64,000 nt of DNA, from NCBI RefSeq assembly GCF_001513965.1, contig NZ_KQ948017.1:288939-352938 (forward strand), written 5' to 3'. Below the pieces are notes generated by a model. It was not told where the DNA came from. It saw nothing but the letters and a program-made list of their open reading frames with translations, and did not search any database. Within the stretch, counting starts at the first letter, position 1, and every line of letters starts with the position of its first letter. Positions 9,939 to 18,362 of the stretch are shown piece by piece. Both the position numbers and the translations under genes were made by a program. The stretch is from Streptomyces cellostaticus. GTDB taxonomy: Bacteria > Actinomycetota > Actinomycetes > Streptomycetales > Streptomycetaceae.

Positions 9939-10808
9939 TCACGTGCGCTGAGGCACGACCGCCACCGGGCAGTGGGCATGGTGCAGCAGCGCGTGCGCCA
10001 CACGGCCCAGCGGGAGTCCGGCGTGGCCCGGCCGGCGCCGGGCCCCGATGACGACGAGATCGGCGGCGGCGGAGCGGTCCACGAGCACCTTCCGGGGCGG
10101 GCCCTTCACCGTGGCCGGGCGCACGCGGACCTCGGGATGGCCGGCCGCCTGGTCCCTCAGCAGGGCGTCGAGCGCGGCACCGGCCTGCTTCTCGTGCCCT
10201 TCGGCGGCGTCGCCGCCCAGCCGGAGGAGGTCGGCAGAGCCGTGCGCCGACCAGGCGCGGACGGCGTCGAGGACACAGCCGCGGGTACCGGCCTCCGCGA
10301 AGGCGAACCGGACGGCTTCACCGGCGGCGTCCGGCTCACCGGCACCGAGCAGGATTCGCTCGTGGGTACCGGACAGCCCCGCCGGGTCACCGCGCACGAC
10401 GATCACCGGACAGTGGGCCCGTGCGGCCACGGCAGGCCCGACCGACCCGAGCAGCCGTCCCCTCAGCCCGCCCCGGCCGCGCGCGCCCGTCACCACGGCG
10501 AAGGCGGTGTCACCGGCGCGCACCAGGGCTTCCGCGGCCTCCTCAGGGAGGATGTCGGTGGCCGTCCTCACCTCGGGGTGGCGCAGCCGGGCCCGTTCCG
10601 CCGCCGAGATGACGATCTGCTCGGCCATCACCTGCTCGGAGGGTGCCGGGCCGCCCGACGGGAGGATGCCTTCGTAACGCTCCCAGAGGGAGGCGTACAC
10701 CAGCCGTAGCGGCAGGCCGCGGCGGGCCGCCTCGTCGACCGCCCAGTCGAGCGCCGTCAGGCTGGAACCGGATCCGTCGACGCCCACGACCAGGGGCAGC
10801 TCCGTCAT
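9939..10808 (-). CDS. Universal stress protein, two Usp domains
   Basis: A 289-residue protein starting at ATG 10808, which follows a strong AAAGGAGGTGAG site; the open frame extends further upstream into the tRNA-like repeat, but that part is not coding. Two tandem Usp domains are visible, each with the nucleotide-binding signature near its end: VVTGARGRGG...GSVGPAVAARAHCPVIVV (about residues 110-150) and VVIGARRRPG...GRVAHALLHHAHCPVAVV at the C-terminus. The second copy departs from GxGG, so ATP binding there may be weak. Tandem Usp proteins accompany dormancy and hypoxia regulons in actinobacteria, which fits the island starting 6 kb downstream. Confidence 0.9.
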   Translation of the reverse strand: MTELPLVVGVDGSGSSLTALDWAVDEAARRGLPLRLVYASLWERYEGILPSGGPAPSEQVMAEQIVISAAERARLRHPEVRTATDILPEEAAEALVRAGDTAFAVVTGARGRGGLRGRLLGSVGPAVAARAHCPVIVVRGDPAGLSGTHERILLGAGEPDAAGEAVRFAFAEAGTRGCVLDAVRAWSAHGSADLLRLGGDAAEGHEKQAGAALDALLRDQAAGHPEVRVRPATVKGPPRKVLVDRSAAADLVVIGARRRPGHAGLPLGRVAHALLHHAHCPVAVVPQRT

Positions 10809-10892
10809 CGGGCTCACCTCCTTTCGCCGGCTGTCGCTTCGTGCCGCCAGGGAACACAAGCCCACCGTCGCACGCACCCGGGCTCGGCGGCA

Positions 10893-11062
<170 letters not shown>

Positions 11063-11128
11063 AGGTGAGGGGCCGTCCGTCGATCGTCGGCAACTCGTTC
11101 GACGCCGGTCGTCGGCACACGGCAGACT

Positions 11129-11857
11129 GTGCGGGTGATCGACTTCCGCACGGTCGGCCAGGACCCCGCTCCGGACTGCTACGGCCGTCTGCGCGTCCGG
11201 ACCGCCGGTCTCTCCCCGGCCCGCTGGCTCAGCGAACCGACCCCGGGCGCCTTCGGGACGGTGGCCGGCGTCGCCGCACCCGGCTTCGAGGCCTACGCCA
11301 GGATCCTGCACCCGGCGGCCCTGGACGAGCTGCCGGTGCGCTGGTCGACGGTGGCCGCCGCCCACGGGAGCCGGCTCACGCCGGACGCGCAGTGGCACGA
11401 GGTTGTCGGGCTGGACCGCGACTACGTCAACGCCTCCGAGTACGGACTGCCCGGCGTGTGGGACGAGCACCCGGCGGAGGGTCCGACTCCGCCCGCCGTC
11501 GCCCGGGCCCTCCTCCCCCTGCTGGCCCGGCACACCCGGACCCCCGAGCGCTGCTGGTTCGGTCTGTGGAACGGGTACGGGCGCTGGGACTTCGACCGGT
11601 TCCCCTCTTTCGCGACGCCCGGCAGGGACGAGGTGCTGCTCTCCGGGACGCTGACGGATGCCGTCTCGCCGGTGTCCCTCGACGAGTTCGCCGAGCTGCC
11701 CGACCTGTGGTGGCCCGAGGACCGTGCCTGGTGCCTGGGCGGTGACGTGGACCTGGTCAGCACCTACGTCGGCGGATCCCCGGCGCTCATCGCCGAGTTG
11801 CTCTCCGCTCCGGAGCTGGAGGCACACCCCGTGGCGGCGGGAGACACGGTCGGCTGA
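11129..11857 (+). CDS. Conserved actinobacterial protein of unknown function
   Basis: A 242-residue soluble protein beginning at GTG 11129 (GTG 11135 is also possible). It has no signal peptide or membrane segment and is Trp-rich. The C-terminal block WWPEDRAWCLGGDVDLVS resembles a segment recurring in uncharacterised actinobacterial proteins; I know of no function for them. Codon use is typical. It follows the second tRNA-like gene by 67 bases on the same strand and could be read from the same promoter. Confidence 0.7.
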   Translation: MRVIDFRTVGQDPAPDCYGRLRVRTAGLSPARWLSEPTPGAFGTVAGVAAPGFEAYARILHPAALDELPVRWSTVAAAHGSRLTPDAQWHEVVGLDRDYVNASEYGLPGVWDEHPAEGPTPPAVARALLPLLARHTRTPERCWFGLWNGYGRWDFDRFPSFATPGRDEVLLSGTLTDAVSPVSLDEFAELPDLWWPEDRAWCLGGDVDLVSTYVGGSPALIAELLSAPELEAHPVAAGDTVG

Positions 11858-11880
11858 GCGCGCGAGGGGCCGATCGTCGT

Positions 11881-13068
11881 CTACGGCGTGACGACCTTGC
11901 CTGCGAAGGTCACCACGAGGTGGCCGTCCGAGGCGAAGGACCAGCCCAGGGCGCCGGAGTAGGAGGAGCACCGCGAGCCGTTGGTGCCGGACCAGAACTG
12001 GTTGGAGCTGTCGGCGTCACCGACGGTCTTGTCGTTCGACCCGCTGACGGAGAACCGGCACGAGGTGTTGGTCCGGAACACCGAAGTCCCGGTGTCGAAG
12101 GCGAAGTTGCGCTCCGTGTTGTCGATGCTCGCGTTGTTCGAGATCGTCATCTTGCCGGGGTTGCTGTTGTAGGTGAACCCGTGGTGGCCGTTGCGGTAGG
12201 CGATGTCGTGCCGGACGACGTGGTTGACCGCGAGGGCGTCGCCGCCGAGCTTGTAGCCGTTGCGGTCGCCGTTCTTGTTCTGGGTGCCGTCGCTCAGGGT
12301 GCCGTTGTTGTAGGAGAGGGAGTACTCGATGGTCACCGGGCCGATGGCACCCGTGTCGGTCTTGGTGTAGAGGTCCCAGCCGTCGTCGATGTTGTTGTGG
12401 GAGACGTCGTACCGGAAGACGTTCCCGGTGCCGGTGGTGAGCTTCGCGGCGAAACCGTCGGCGTTCTCGCCGCCGGAGTCCTCGTTGTCGTGCGACTCGG
12501 AGCTCAGGATCAGGTTGTTGGACGGCCACTGACTGCTCGGGGTACTGGAGGAGATCCGGCCGAGTTGCAGCCCCGTGTCCCGGTTGTAGGCCGTCACCGT
12601 GCGCTCGATGACATTGTTGCTGCCGCCGACGTAGATCCCGTTGTCACCGGCGTGTTCCACGGTGATGCCGTAGATGCGCCAGTACGAGGCGTTCAGCTGG
12701 ATGCCGCGGTTCGACGAACTCTCGCTCTGGGCGGCGAAGTTCAGCACCGGGGTCTCGCCCGGGTAGGCGGACAGCGTGGTGCGGGCACTGGAGCTGCCGT
12801 TGCTGCCCGCCGGGATGGTGACGGTGTTCGCGTAGGCGTAGGTGCCGCCGCGCAGGTAGATCGTGCCTCCGGCGGCGATACGGCTGATCGCCGAGGTGAG
12901 CGTCGTCGGGTTCGACTGGGTGCCGGACGCGCTGTCGGTGCCGTTCGGGGAGACGTACAGGACGGTGGCCGCGGCGGCGGTGCCGGAAGCGGCCTGCGCC
13001 GTGGTGCCGGACAGGGCGAGCGTGCCGGCGATCAGGCTGGCGCATGCGATGGCTGCTCTGAGGTGCAT
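11881..13068 (-). CDS. Secreted right-handed beta-helix pectate lyase (PL9-like)
   Basis: 395 residues from the ATG at 13068 (GGAG about 8 bases upstream); the upstream extension of the frame is not used because the signal peptide MHLRAAIACASLIAGTLALS begins here. The mature protein starts with ATVLYVSPNGTDSASGT, the typical entry to polysaccharide-lyase beta-helices, followed by GTIYLRGGTY and repeated Asn-rich turns (NNVIERTVTAYN, NNLILSSESHDNEDSGGENADGF). This layout fits family 9 pectate or exopolygalacturonate lyases, which cleave pectin outside the cell by beta-elimination with Ca2+. A LacI-type operator lies in its promoter region. Confidence 0.85.
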   Translation of the reverse strand: MHLRAAIACASLIAGTLALSGTTAQAASGTAAAATVLYVSPNGTDSASGTQSNPTTLTSAISRIAAGGTIYLRGGTYAYANTVTIPAGSNGSSSARTTLSAYPGETPVLNFAAQSESSSNRGIQLNASYWRIYGITVEHAGDNGIYVGGSNNVIERTVTAYNRDTGLQLGRISSSTPSSQWPSNNLILSSESHDNEDSGGENADGFAAKLTTGTGNVFRYDVSHNNIDDGWDLYTKTDTGAIGPVTIEYSLSYNNGTLSDGTQNKNGDRNGYKLGGDALAVNHVVRHDIAYRNGHHGFTYNSNPGKMTISNNASIDNTERNFAFDTGTSVFRTNTSCRFSVSGSNDKTVGDADSSNQFWSGTNGSRCSSYSGALGWSFASDGHLVVTFAGKVVTP

Positions 13069-13202
13069 CGGCTGTCTCCAGGGTGTCGGTTCGGCTGGGC
13101 GGGTGCGTGCCGCGTTCCGTGGACCGGAAGCCGTGGTGCGACGGTGCCGTGGGTTCGCGTGCATGAACACGACTGCCCGACGGACAGCGCACCACGGCTA
13201 CG

Positions 13203-13214
13203 GAAAGCGCTTTC
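13203..13214. promoter_or_regulatory. LacI-type operator upstream of the pectate lyase gene
   Basis: A perfect 12-bp palindrome GAAAGCGCTTTC with the central CG pair typical of LacI-family operators lies 135-146 bp before the pectate lyase start, inside a promoter-sized gap. No LacI regulator is encoded nearby, so the repressor would be elsewhere. Confidence 0.6.
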
Positions 13215-13311
13215 TCCGACCGTAAGGAGGTGCCATGAGCGCGTCAATAGCCTTGTACTTGATCAGAATTCAGTTACCTGAACTTGAACCAGCACACGGC
13301 CCGCGCGGGAC

Positions 13312-14233
13312 TTACTCGCCGGGTGCGAGGGTGCGCGCCAGCACGCGTGCCGCTTCGGCGATCAGCGCGTCGTCCACGGGGGCGTCCTTGGCCGGCCTGG
13401 TGGACAGCACGGCCAGCAGGACCGGGGTGTTCCGGGTCGTCCAGGCGACGCCGATGTCGTGGGCGGTCGCGTAGTCGCCGGTACCCGTCTTGTCGGCGAG
13501 GACCCAGCCCTGCGGCAGCCCGGCGCCGAAGCGTCGGGTGCTGGTGGTGTTGCCCTTCAGCCAGGTGACGAGCTGCGCACGGTCGGTGTCCTCCAGCGCC
13601 CGCCCCAGCGTCAGCCGCTCGAAGCTGCGGCCGATGGCCTCTGCGGTCGTGGTGTCGCGCACGTCGCCGGGGACGGCGGTGTTCAGGTCGGTCTCCCACC
13701 GGTCGAGCCGGCTCACCGGGTCGCCGAGGGACCGGAAGAACCGGGTGAGGCCCTCCGGCCCGCCGATCTGGCGCAGCAGGAGGTTGCCGGCCGCGTTGTC
13801 GCTGTACTGGATCGCGGCCGCGCACAGGTCGCCCACCGACATGCCGGTGGCGAGGTGCTCCTCGGTCTTCTGCGAGTTCGCCAGGATGTCCCTCGGCGGG
13901 GTAGTGGATGACCTTGTCCAGCGGTGCGCAGTCACCGCAGTCACGCAGAACGGCCGCGGCCGCGAACGCCTTGAAGGTCGAGCACATCGCGAATCGCTCC
14001 CCCGCGCGGTACGCCACGGTCCGACCGCTGCGCACGTTCCGGGCGTACACGCCAAGACGCGCGTCGTAGCGCTGTTCCAGATCGCTCAACTCGGTGTGCG
14101 GGTCCGCCGCTTCGGGGCCCTGGGCCGCCGACGCGGCCGGCGCCGCCGTGACGGGGGCGATGGCGGCGGCGGTGGTGAGGGCGAGACCGGCCTTGAACAG
14201 GCGGCGGCGCGGCAGCGGTGTGGCACTGGTCAT
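13312..14233 (-). pseudogene. Class A beta-lactamase with a frameshift
   Basis: The first part (ATG 14233) has a Tat signal (PRRRLFKAG) and the catalytic STFK motif; the second part, in another frame, holds YSDN, the Glu-containing WETDLN and KTGTGDYAT. The frames switch near 13893-13900, at a CCCC run: with one C fewer, the protein would read through as HYPPRDILANS. All class A catalytic motifs are otherwise present, and codon use is normal on both sides. So this is either a very recent inactivation or a homopolymer sequencing error. Secreted class A enzymes hydrolyse penicillins outside the cell. The divergent LysR gene is its expected regulator. Confidence 0.85.
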
Positions 14234-14338
14234 GTGCGGAGTTCTCCCTGGTCGTCCGTCGTCGGCTTGGTGGATCTTCGACGGGGACAGCGAAACAGCA
14301 GGACTCCACTCATGTCCAAGAGTGAACTTTGAAGGCGC

Positions 14339-14355
14339 CATAACTTATTGATATG
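14339..14355. promoter_or_regulatory. LysR-type box between the beta-lactamase and LysR genes
   Basis: CATAACTTATTGATATG has the T-N11-A core with flanking inverted CATA/TATG, the classic LysR-family binding pattern, and is strikingly A+T-rich for this genome. It ends 8 bases before the LysR start codon and lies about 106-122 bp upstream of the beta-lactamase start, suiting both autoregulation and activation. Confidence 0.6.
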
Positions 14356-14363
14356 ACTTCTGG

Positions 14364-15353
14364 ATGGATCTCCTCGCGCACCTGGAGGCGTACGTCGCGA
14401 CCGTCGACGAGTCGAGCTTCTCGCGCGCGGCAGAGCGGCTCGGGATCGCCCAGCCGCTCCTCAGCCGCCGTATCAAGACACTGGAGGCGCACTTCGGGGG
14501 CCTGCTGTTCGACCGGTCGCGGCGGCAGGTCACGACGACCGAGTTCGGCATGCTGCTGCTTCCGTACGCGCAGGACGTGCTGGACCGGGCCGAGCGGCTG
14601 GGGCAGGCCGCCCGGTCGGCCCGGCAGGCGCAGGTGCGGGCCGTCGGGGTGCCCGCGGACTGCGCTCCGGCGGCGCTGGCGCGCGTGATCCGGGCCGGTG
14701 CCGAACGCGGGATCACACTCGGCGTACGCGAACTGCCGCCGGAGGAACGGGTGGCCGGGCTGGCCGACGGTTCGCTCGCCTACGCGCTGGTGCGTACCGC
14801 TCCGGAGCACGCGGCGCTCCGGGTACCGCTCGGCCTGGCGTCGGCGCCGCCGTCCGACGGGCCGGAGCCGACGCGCGGAAGCCGGCGGCGCGCGGTGCAC
14901 CTGGAGGATCTGCGGCCGCGCCGGAGCCGGGCCACCGGCGGTGGGCTCCCCGCCGCACTGCCACTGCTGATCCTGACGGAGGACGAAGTGCCGTACGCGT
15001 ACGACAGGTTGGTGCGTAGCGCCGCTCGATCCGGGCTGCCGGAAGGGCTGATCCGGTCGGCCGGACCGGCGGCCACCGCGCTCGCCGAGACCCTGGCCGG
15101 CCGGTCGATGCTGCTGTGTGCCGAGCCGTTCGCGCGGCAGCACGGGGCGGGTTGGGCGCCGCTGGCCGATGCCTCGCTGCACCGGGGGTACGACGTGCAG
15201 GGGACACGGCGTCAGCGGGGCGCGGTGGACGTGCCCGACTGGCTGGTCGCAGCGCTGGCGGGAGCAGCCGGCGCCGCGAGCGCCGTGGCGGATCCTCGGC
15301 GGCCCGGCGCCGCGGGCGAGGACGTCCCGGCGCGGCTGGCGGCACGCGGATGA
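14364..15353 (+). CDS. LysR-family regulator (BlaA/AmpR-like)
   Basis: A 329-residue LysR protein. The N-terminal winged helix is clear: LAHLEAYVATVDESSFSRAAERLG with the recognition part AQPLLSRRIKTLE, residues 4-43. The C-terminal effector domain is divergent and Ala/Gly/Arg-rich. No ribosome-binding site precedes the ATG, so translation may be leaderless. Gene order (bla divergent from LysR, then a BlaB-like serine enzyme overlapping by 4 bases) matches the blaA-blaB regulatory locus described for Streptomyces cacaoi, where the LysR protein is needed for beta-lactamase induction. That role is inferred here from order and family. Confidence 0.85.
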   Translation: MDLLAHLEAYVATVDESSFSRAAERLGIAQPLLSRRIKTLEAHFGGLLFDRSRRQVTTTEFGMLLLPYAQDVLDRAERLGQAARSARQAQVRAVGVPADCAPAALARVIRAGAERGITLGVRELPPEERVAGLADGSLAYALVRTAPEHAALRVPLGLASAPPSDGPEPTRGSRRRAVHLEDLRPRRSRATGGGLPAALPLLILTEDEVPYAYDRLVRSAARSGLPEGLIRSAGPAATALAETLAGRSMLLCAEPFARQHGAGWAPLADASLHRGYDVQGTRRQRGAVDVPDWLVAALAGAAGAASAVADPRRPGAAGEDVPARLAARG

Positions 15354-16285
15354 GCGCGGAAGCGGCCCACCGCCCGGCCTGTGTCGCCGGTGACGGCGCC
15401 CTCCTCGACGTCGCCGAGGCGATCGCACGGGACTGGGCGGCCCTCGGGGTCCGCGGCTCGTTCCTCGCCCGCAACATCGACTCGGGCGAGCAACTCGGCT
15501 TCGACGTCGAGGAGTCGCTGCCGCTGGCCTCGGTGGTGAAGGTGCCGCTCGCTCTGGCCGTACTGGACCGGATCGCGGCCGGGGACCTCGACCCGGCACG
15601 CCCGGTGACGCTCGACCCTGCCACGAGCAGCGTCGGACCCACCGGGCTGGCGGCGTTCCGGCATCCGGCCACCGTGGCCGTCGGCGACCTGCTCCTGCTG
15701 ATGCTGTCGGTGAGCGACAACGCCGCCGCCGACGCGCTGTTCGATCTGGTGCCGGTGGCGGACGTCGATGCACGCCTGCGTGCGTGGGGTTGCGAAGGCA
15801 TACGGGTGCGGCACCGGATGAACCACATGTACGAATGCGCCGCCGGTGCCGCGGGCAACGACTTCTCCCTCGCCCTGGAACTGGCGGTCCGCGACGAGCG
15901 TGCGGGACGGCACACCATCGAGACCCTGGACCCGGCCCACGCCAACCTCGGCTCGGCCGAGGCGCTCGTGGGCCTGTTGCAGCGGGTGTGGCGGGACGAG
16001 ATCTCCCATCCGCGGGCGACGGCCGAGCTGCGCCGGCTGATGGGCCTTCAGGTCTTCACCCAGCGGCTGGCCGGTGAACTGCGTGCGGACTCCCTGCGGT
16101 GGAGCGGCAAGACGGGCACGTTCCTGCACCTGCGGCACGAGATCGGCGTGGTGGAGGCGGACTCCGGAGACCGGGTGGCCATGGCGGCGCTCACCCGCGC
16201 GGACCGGCGGGCGGGCCTGGCACCGGACATCGACTTCGCGATCGGGAACGGCGCGCGGCAGGCGTTCGAGGCGCTGCGCGGCTGA
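15350..16285 (+). CDS. BlaB-like serine hydrolase of the beta-lactamase fold
   Basis: 311 residues, starting at an ATG that overlaps the stop of the LysR gene (ATGA), so the two are translationally coupled. There is no signal peptide, so the protein should be cytoplasmic, unlike a resistance enzyme. Penicillin-recognising motifs are in order: SVVK (about residue 62), LSVSDNAAA (about 120), SGKTGTF (about 254). In the S. cacaoi locus the equivalent BlaB protein acts with the LysR regulator in beta-lactam signalling rather than as a lactamase. That function is inferred; the catalytic residues here are intact. Confidence 0.85.
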   Translation: MSAEAAHRPACVAGDGALLDVAEAIARDWAALGVRGSFLARNIDSGEQLGFDVEESLPLASVVKVPLALAVLDRIAAGDLDPARPVTLDPATSSVGPTGLAAFRHPATVAVGDLLLLMLSVSDNAAADALFDLVPVADVDARLRAWGCEGIRVRHRMNHMYECAAGAAGNDFSLALELAVRDERAGRHTIETLDPAHANLGSAEALVGLLQRVWRDEISHPRATAELRRLMGLQVFTQRLAGELRADSLRWSGKTGTFLHLRHEIGVVEADSGDRVAMAALTRADRRAGLAPDIDFAIGNGARQAFEALRG

Positions 16286-16360
16286 GGAGGCACGGCATCC
16301 GGGGGGCACCACACCGGTGCGTACGCGGCCGCGGAGCACCCCGGAGCCGGCCGGTCTCCC

Positions 16361-16876
16361 CTACGGGATGGGAATGCCGCGTTCCCGGTCCCTGCCACGA
16401 GGCGGCAGCCCGGACAGCGTGGCACGCATGTGGGGCGGGTGAGGCGGGTGGGGCGCCTCCTGTGCCGGTCGGGAGCGCCGGTGCAGGCCCGCGGCGGCGG
16501 CGACGTAGTCCCGCGCGGTGAGCAGGCCGGTCAGTCGCCCGTGCGCGTCGGTGACCGGCAGCGCGTCCATGTGCTCCTCCGTCATCACGGCCGCCGCGCG
16601 GAGCGTCGACTCCTCCGGATGGACCGTGACCGTGCGACGCCCGTACACGAGGTCGCGCACCCGCCGGCGGGACAGTGCCACTGCGGGAGCCGCACAGGCG
16701 ACGGCCAGCTCGGCGCCGTCGAGCACACCGGCACAGCAGCCGTCCGGACGGACCACCGGCAGATGGCGCTGCCCGGACCGTTCCATGACCTCCCAGGCCA
16801 TCAGCAGCGTCTCGTCCTCGCTGATCGAGTACGGCGCCTCGTTCATCAGGGCGCCCACCGAAAGCTTCTCCTCCAC
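16361..16876 (-). CDS. CBS-domain pair protein
   Basis: 171 residues from GTG 16876, chosen because AGGAGG lies 5 bases upstream; an in-frame ATG at 16903 is an alternative. Two CBS motifs are visible: VGALMNEAPYSISEDETLLMAWEVM...RHLPVV and VRDLVYGRRTVTVHPEESTLRAAAVM...DALPVTDAHGRLTGLLTARDYV. The C-terminal tail is Pro/His/Arg-rich and probably disordered. Such Bateman modules bind adenine nucleotides and sense energy state. It opens the CBS/DevSR island, and its upstream gap has the first GGGCC-N4-GGCCC palindrome. Confidence 0.8.
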   Translation of the reverse strand: MEEKLSVGALMNEAPYSISEDETLLMAWEVMERSGQRHLPVVRPDGCCAGVLDGAELAVACAAPAVALSRRRVRDLVYGRRTVTVHPEESTLRAAAVMTEEHMDALPVTDAHGRLTGLLTARDYVAAAAGLHRRSRPAQEAPHPPHPPHMRATLSGLPPRGRDRERGIPIP

Positions 16877-16988
16877 GACTGCCTCCTCCCGCTCAGCCCG
16901 CATCGTGGTCGCACCAGTCCGAGGTGCCTGTCTCTCCACGGTCGTCCGGGCCGTGGAGCGCGTCTTGAGCCGGTGAGGCCAAGGCGGG

Positions 16989-17067
16989 GGGCCATTGGGC
17001 CCTCATGACGGTTACGGCGCCCTCGCGCGCGTGGGCCGAAAGACCCCCGAGGGGGCCCGGGCGGCCC
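16989..17067. promoter_or_regulatory. Island palindromes: one perfect site plus a 21-bp-spaced pair
   Basis: In the divergent gap between the CBS gene and the cyclic-nucleotide-binding gene: GGGCC-ATTG-GGCCC (16989-17002, perfect), GGGCC-GAAA-GACCC (17033-17046, one mismatch) and GGCCC-GGGC-GGCCC (17054-17067, one mismatch). The last two are exactly 21 bp apart, centre to centre, and end 62 bp before the ATG at 17129. The same arrangement recurs upstream of other genes in the island. Confidence 0.65.
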
Positions 17068-17128
17068 GTGGTGCCGGGGCGAGGGCGCGGGCACGCTGGG
17101 AGCACCCGCCACGAAGGGAGCCGGTGCG

Positions 17129-17587
17129 ATGACCTCCGCCACCACCATGACCACGGCTCTTGAGCCTGCGTACCGCGAACGGCTGATGCGCCTCGCCCGC
17201 GAGGTCTCCTTCGAGGCCGGGACCCGCCTGTTCGAGGAAGGCCGGCGCGCCGACCGCTTCTGGATCGTCCGCACCGGGACCGTCGCCCTCGACCTGCATG
17301 TGCCCGGCCGCCGTCCGGCCGTCATCGAGTCGCTCGGATCCGGCGAACTGCTCGGCTGGTCCTGGCACTTCGCGCCGCACATCTGGCACCTGGGCGCCGA
17401 GGCGATGAGCCCGGTGCGGGCCTGGGAGTTCGACGCCGGGGCCGTGCGGACGATGTGCGCCGAGGACGCCGAGTTCGGGCGGGCCGTCGCGGTCTGGGTC
17501 GGACGGGTGGTCGCCCAGCGGCTGCACGCCTCCCGGGTCCGGCTGCTCGATCTCTACGCCCCCTACGGCAGTGGCGGTCCGGCATGA
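17129..17587 (+). CDS. Stand-alone cyclic-nucleotide-binding (Crp-like) domain protein
   Basis: 152 residues. The cNMP-binding beta-roll covers residues 15-125 (VSFEAGTRLFEEGRRADRFWIVRTGTVAL, then SLGSGELLGWSW), but the usual phosphate-binding Arg-Ala pair is replaced and there is no C-terminal helix-turn-helix, so it should not bind DNA itself. It could sense a small ligand or redox state for partners. Its last bases (ATGA) overlap an in-frame ATG of the following CBS-BON gene, indicating one operon. Confidence 0.8.
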   Translation: MTSATTMTTALEPAYRERLMRLAREVSFEAGTRLFEEGRRADRFWIVRTGTVALDLHVPGRRPAVIESLGSGELLGWSWHFAPHIWHLGAEAMSPVRAWEFDAGAVRTMCAEDAEFGRAVAVWVGRVVAQRLHASRVRLLDLYAPYGSGGPA

Positions 17588-17628
17588 CCGCCGTGTCGGG
17601 GCCGCGCCGGCGTTCCGGGGAGGAGAGT

Positions 17629-18282
17629 GTGCCCGGCAGCCCGCACCGGGTGAGTGAGGTGATGACGCGCGCCGTCGTCGCGGTGGGCCGCAGGGCTCTG
17701 TTCAAGGACATGGTCGAACGCATGGAGCAGTGGAAGGTCAGCGCACTTCCCGTGCTGGCGGGCGACGGCCGGGTGATCGGGGTGGTGTCCGAGGCCGATC
17801 TGCTGCCCAAGGAGGAGTTCCGGGACAGCGATCCGGACCGGTTCACGCAGCCGCGGCGGCTGTCCGGCCTGGCCAAGGCCGGGGCGGTGACCGCGCAGGA
17901 GCTGATGAACGCGCCGGCCGTCACCGTGCACGCCGACGCCACGCTCGCCGAGGCCGCCCGCATCATGGCCCTGCGGCACGTCAAACGGCTGCCGGTGGTG
18001 AACGCCGAGGGCCTGCTCGAAGGTGTCGTGAGCCGCGGAGACCTGCTCAAGGTGTTCCTGCGCCCGGACGACGACCTCGCCGACGAGATCCGCCGTGACG
18101 TCCTCGACGTCCTCTTCCCGGCCCCGGTCGAGCCCGTGCACATCATGGTCCGCGAGGGCGTCGCGACGCTGACCGGACGGGTCCGGGACGCCGCGTCGAT
18201 TCCGCCGGCGGTCCGCATGGTCCAGGGCGTCGAGGGCGTGGTGGGCGTGGACTGCCGGCTCACCGCGGCCGAGGCGGAGTGA
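17629..18282 (+). CDS. CBS-pair plus BON-domain protein
   Basis: About 217 residues. GTG 17629 is preferred because VPGSPHRVSEVM aligns with the start of the paralogue at 24292 (MYGSPHIVSDVM) and GGGGAGG lies 5 bases upstream; an ATG at 17584 overlapping the previous stop is in frame and possible. Two CBS motifs (VSALPVLAGDGRVIGVVSEADLL; VKRLPVVNAEGLLEGVVSRGDLLKVFL) are followed by a C-terminal BON domain (VHIMVREGVATLTGRVRD). CBS pairs bind adenylates; BON domains bind membranes or hydrophobic ligands. One of three paralogues in this island. Confidence 0.85.
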   Translation: MPGSPHRVSEVMTRAVVAVGRRALFKDMVERMEQWKVSALPVLAGDGRVIGVVSEADLLPKEEFRDSDPDRFTQPRRLSGLAKAGAVTAQELMNAPAVTVHADATLAEAARIMALRHVKRLPVVNAEGLLEGVVSRGDLLKVFLRPDDDLADEIRRDVLDVLFPAPVEPVHIMVREGVATLTGRVRDAASIPPAVRMVQGVEGVVGVDCRLTAAEAE

Positions 18283-18283
18283 G

Positions 18284-18327
18284 GGTGTCAGGCCGTTGTC
18301 GAGTGACGGTGTCAGGCCGTTGCCGAG
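18284..18327 (+). repeat. 24-bp tandem duplication after a stop codon
   Basis: Two head-to-tail units sharing GTGTCAGGCCGTTG (18284-18307 and 18308-18327) start directly after the CBS-BON stop codon. A similar short tandem duplication follows another gene of the island (22316-22365). No function is evident. Confidence 0.7.
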
Positions 18328-18362
18328 GCCGGGCCCGGCTCAGCCGCCTCCCTCGCCGGTGA

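Noticed and set aside
13235..13474. Plus-strand frame with a strong AAGGAGGTGCC site before ATG 13235
   Set aside because: It has rare codons (TTA, ATA, AGA) at the start and then runs antisense to the beta-lactamase; the AAGGAGG match alone is not enough.
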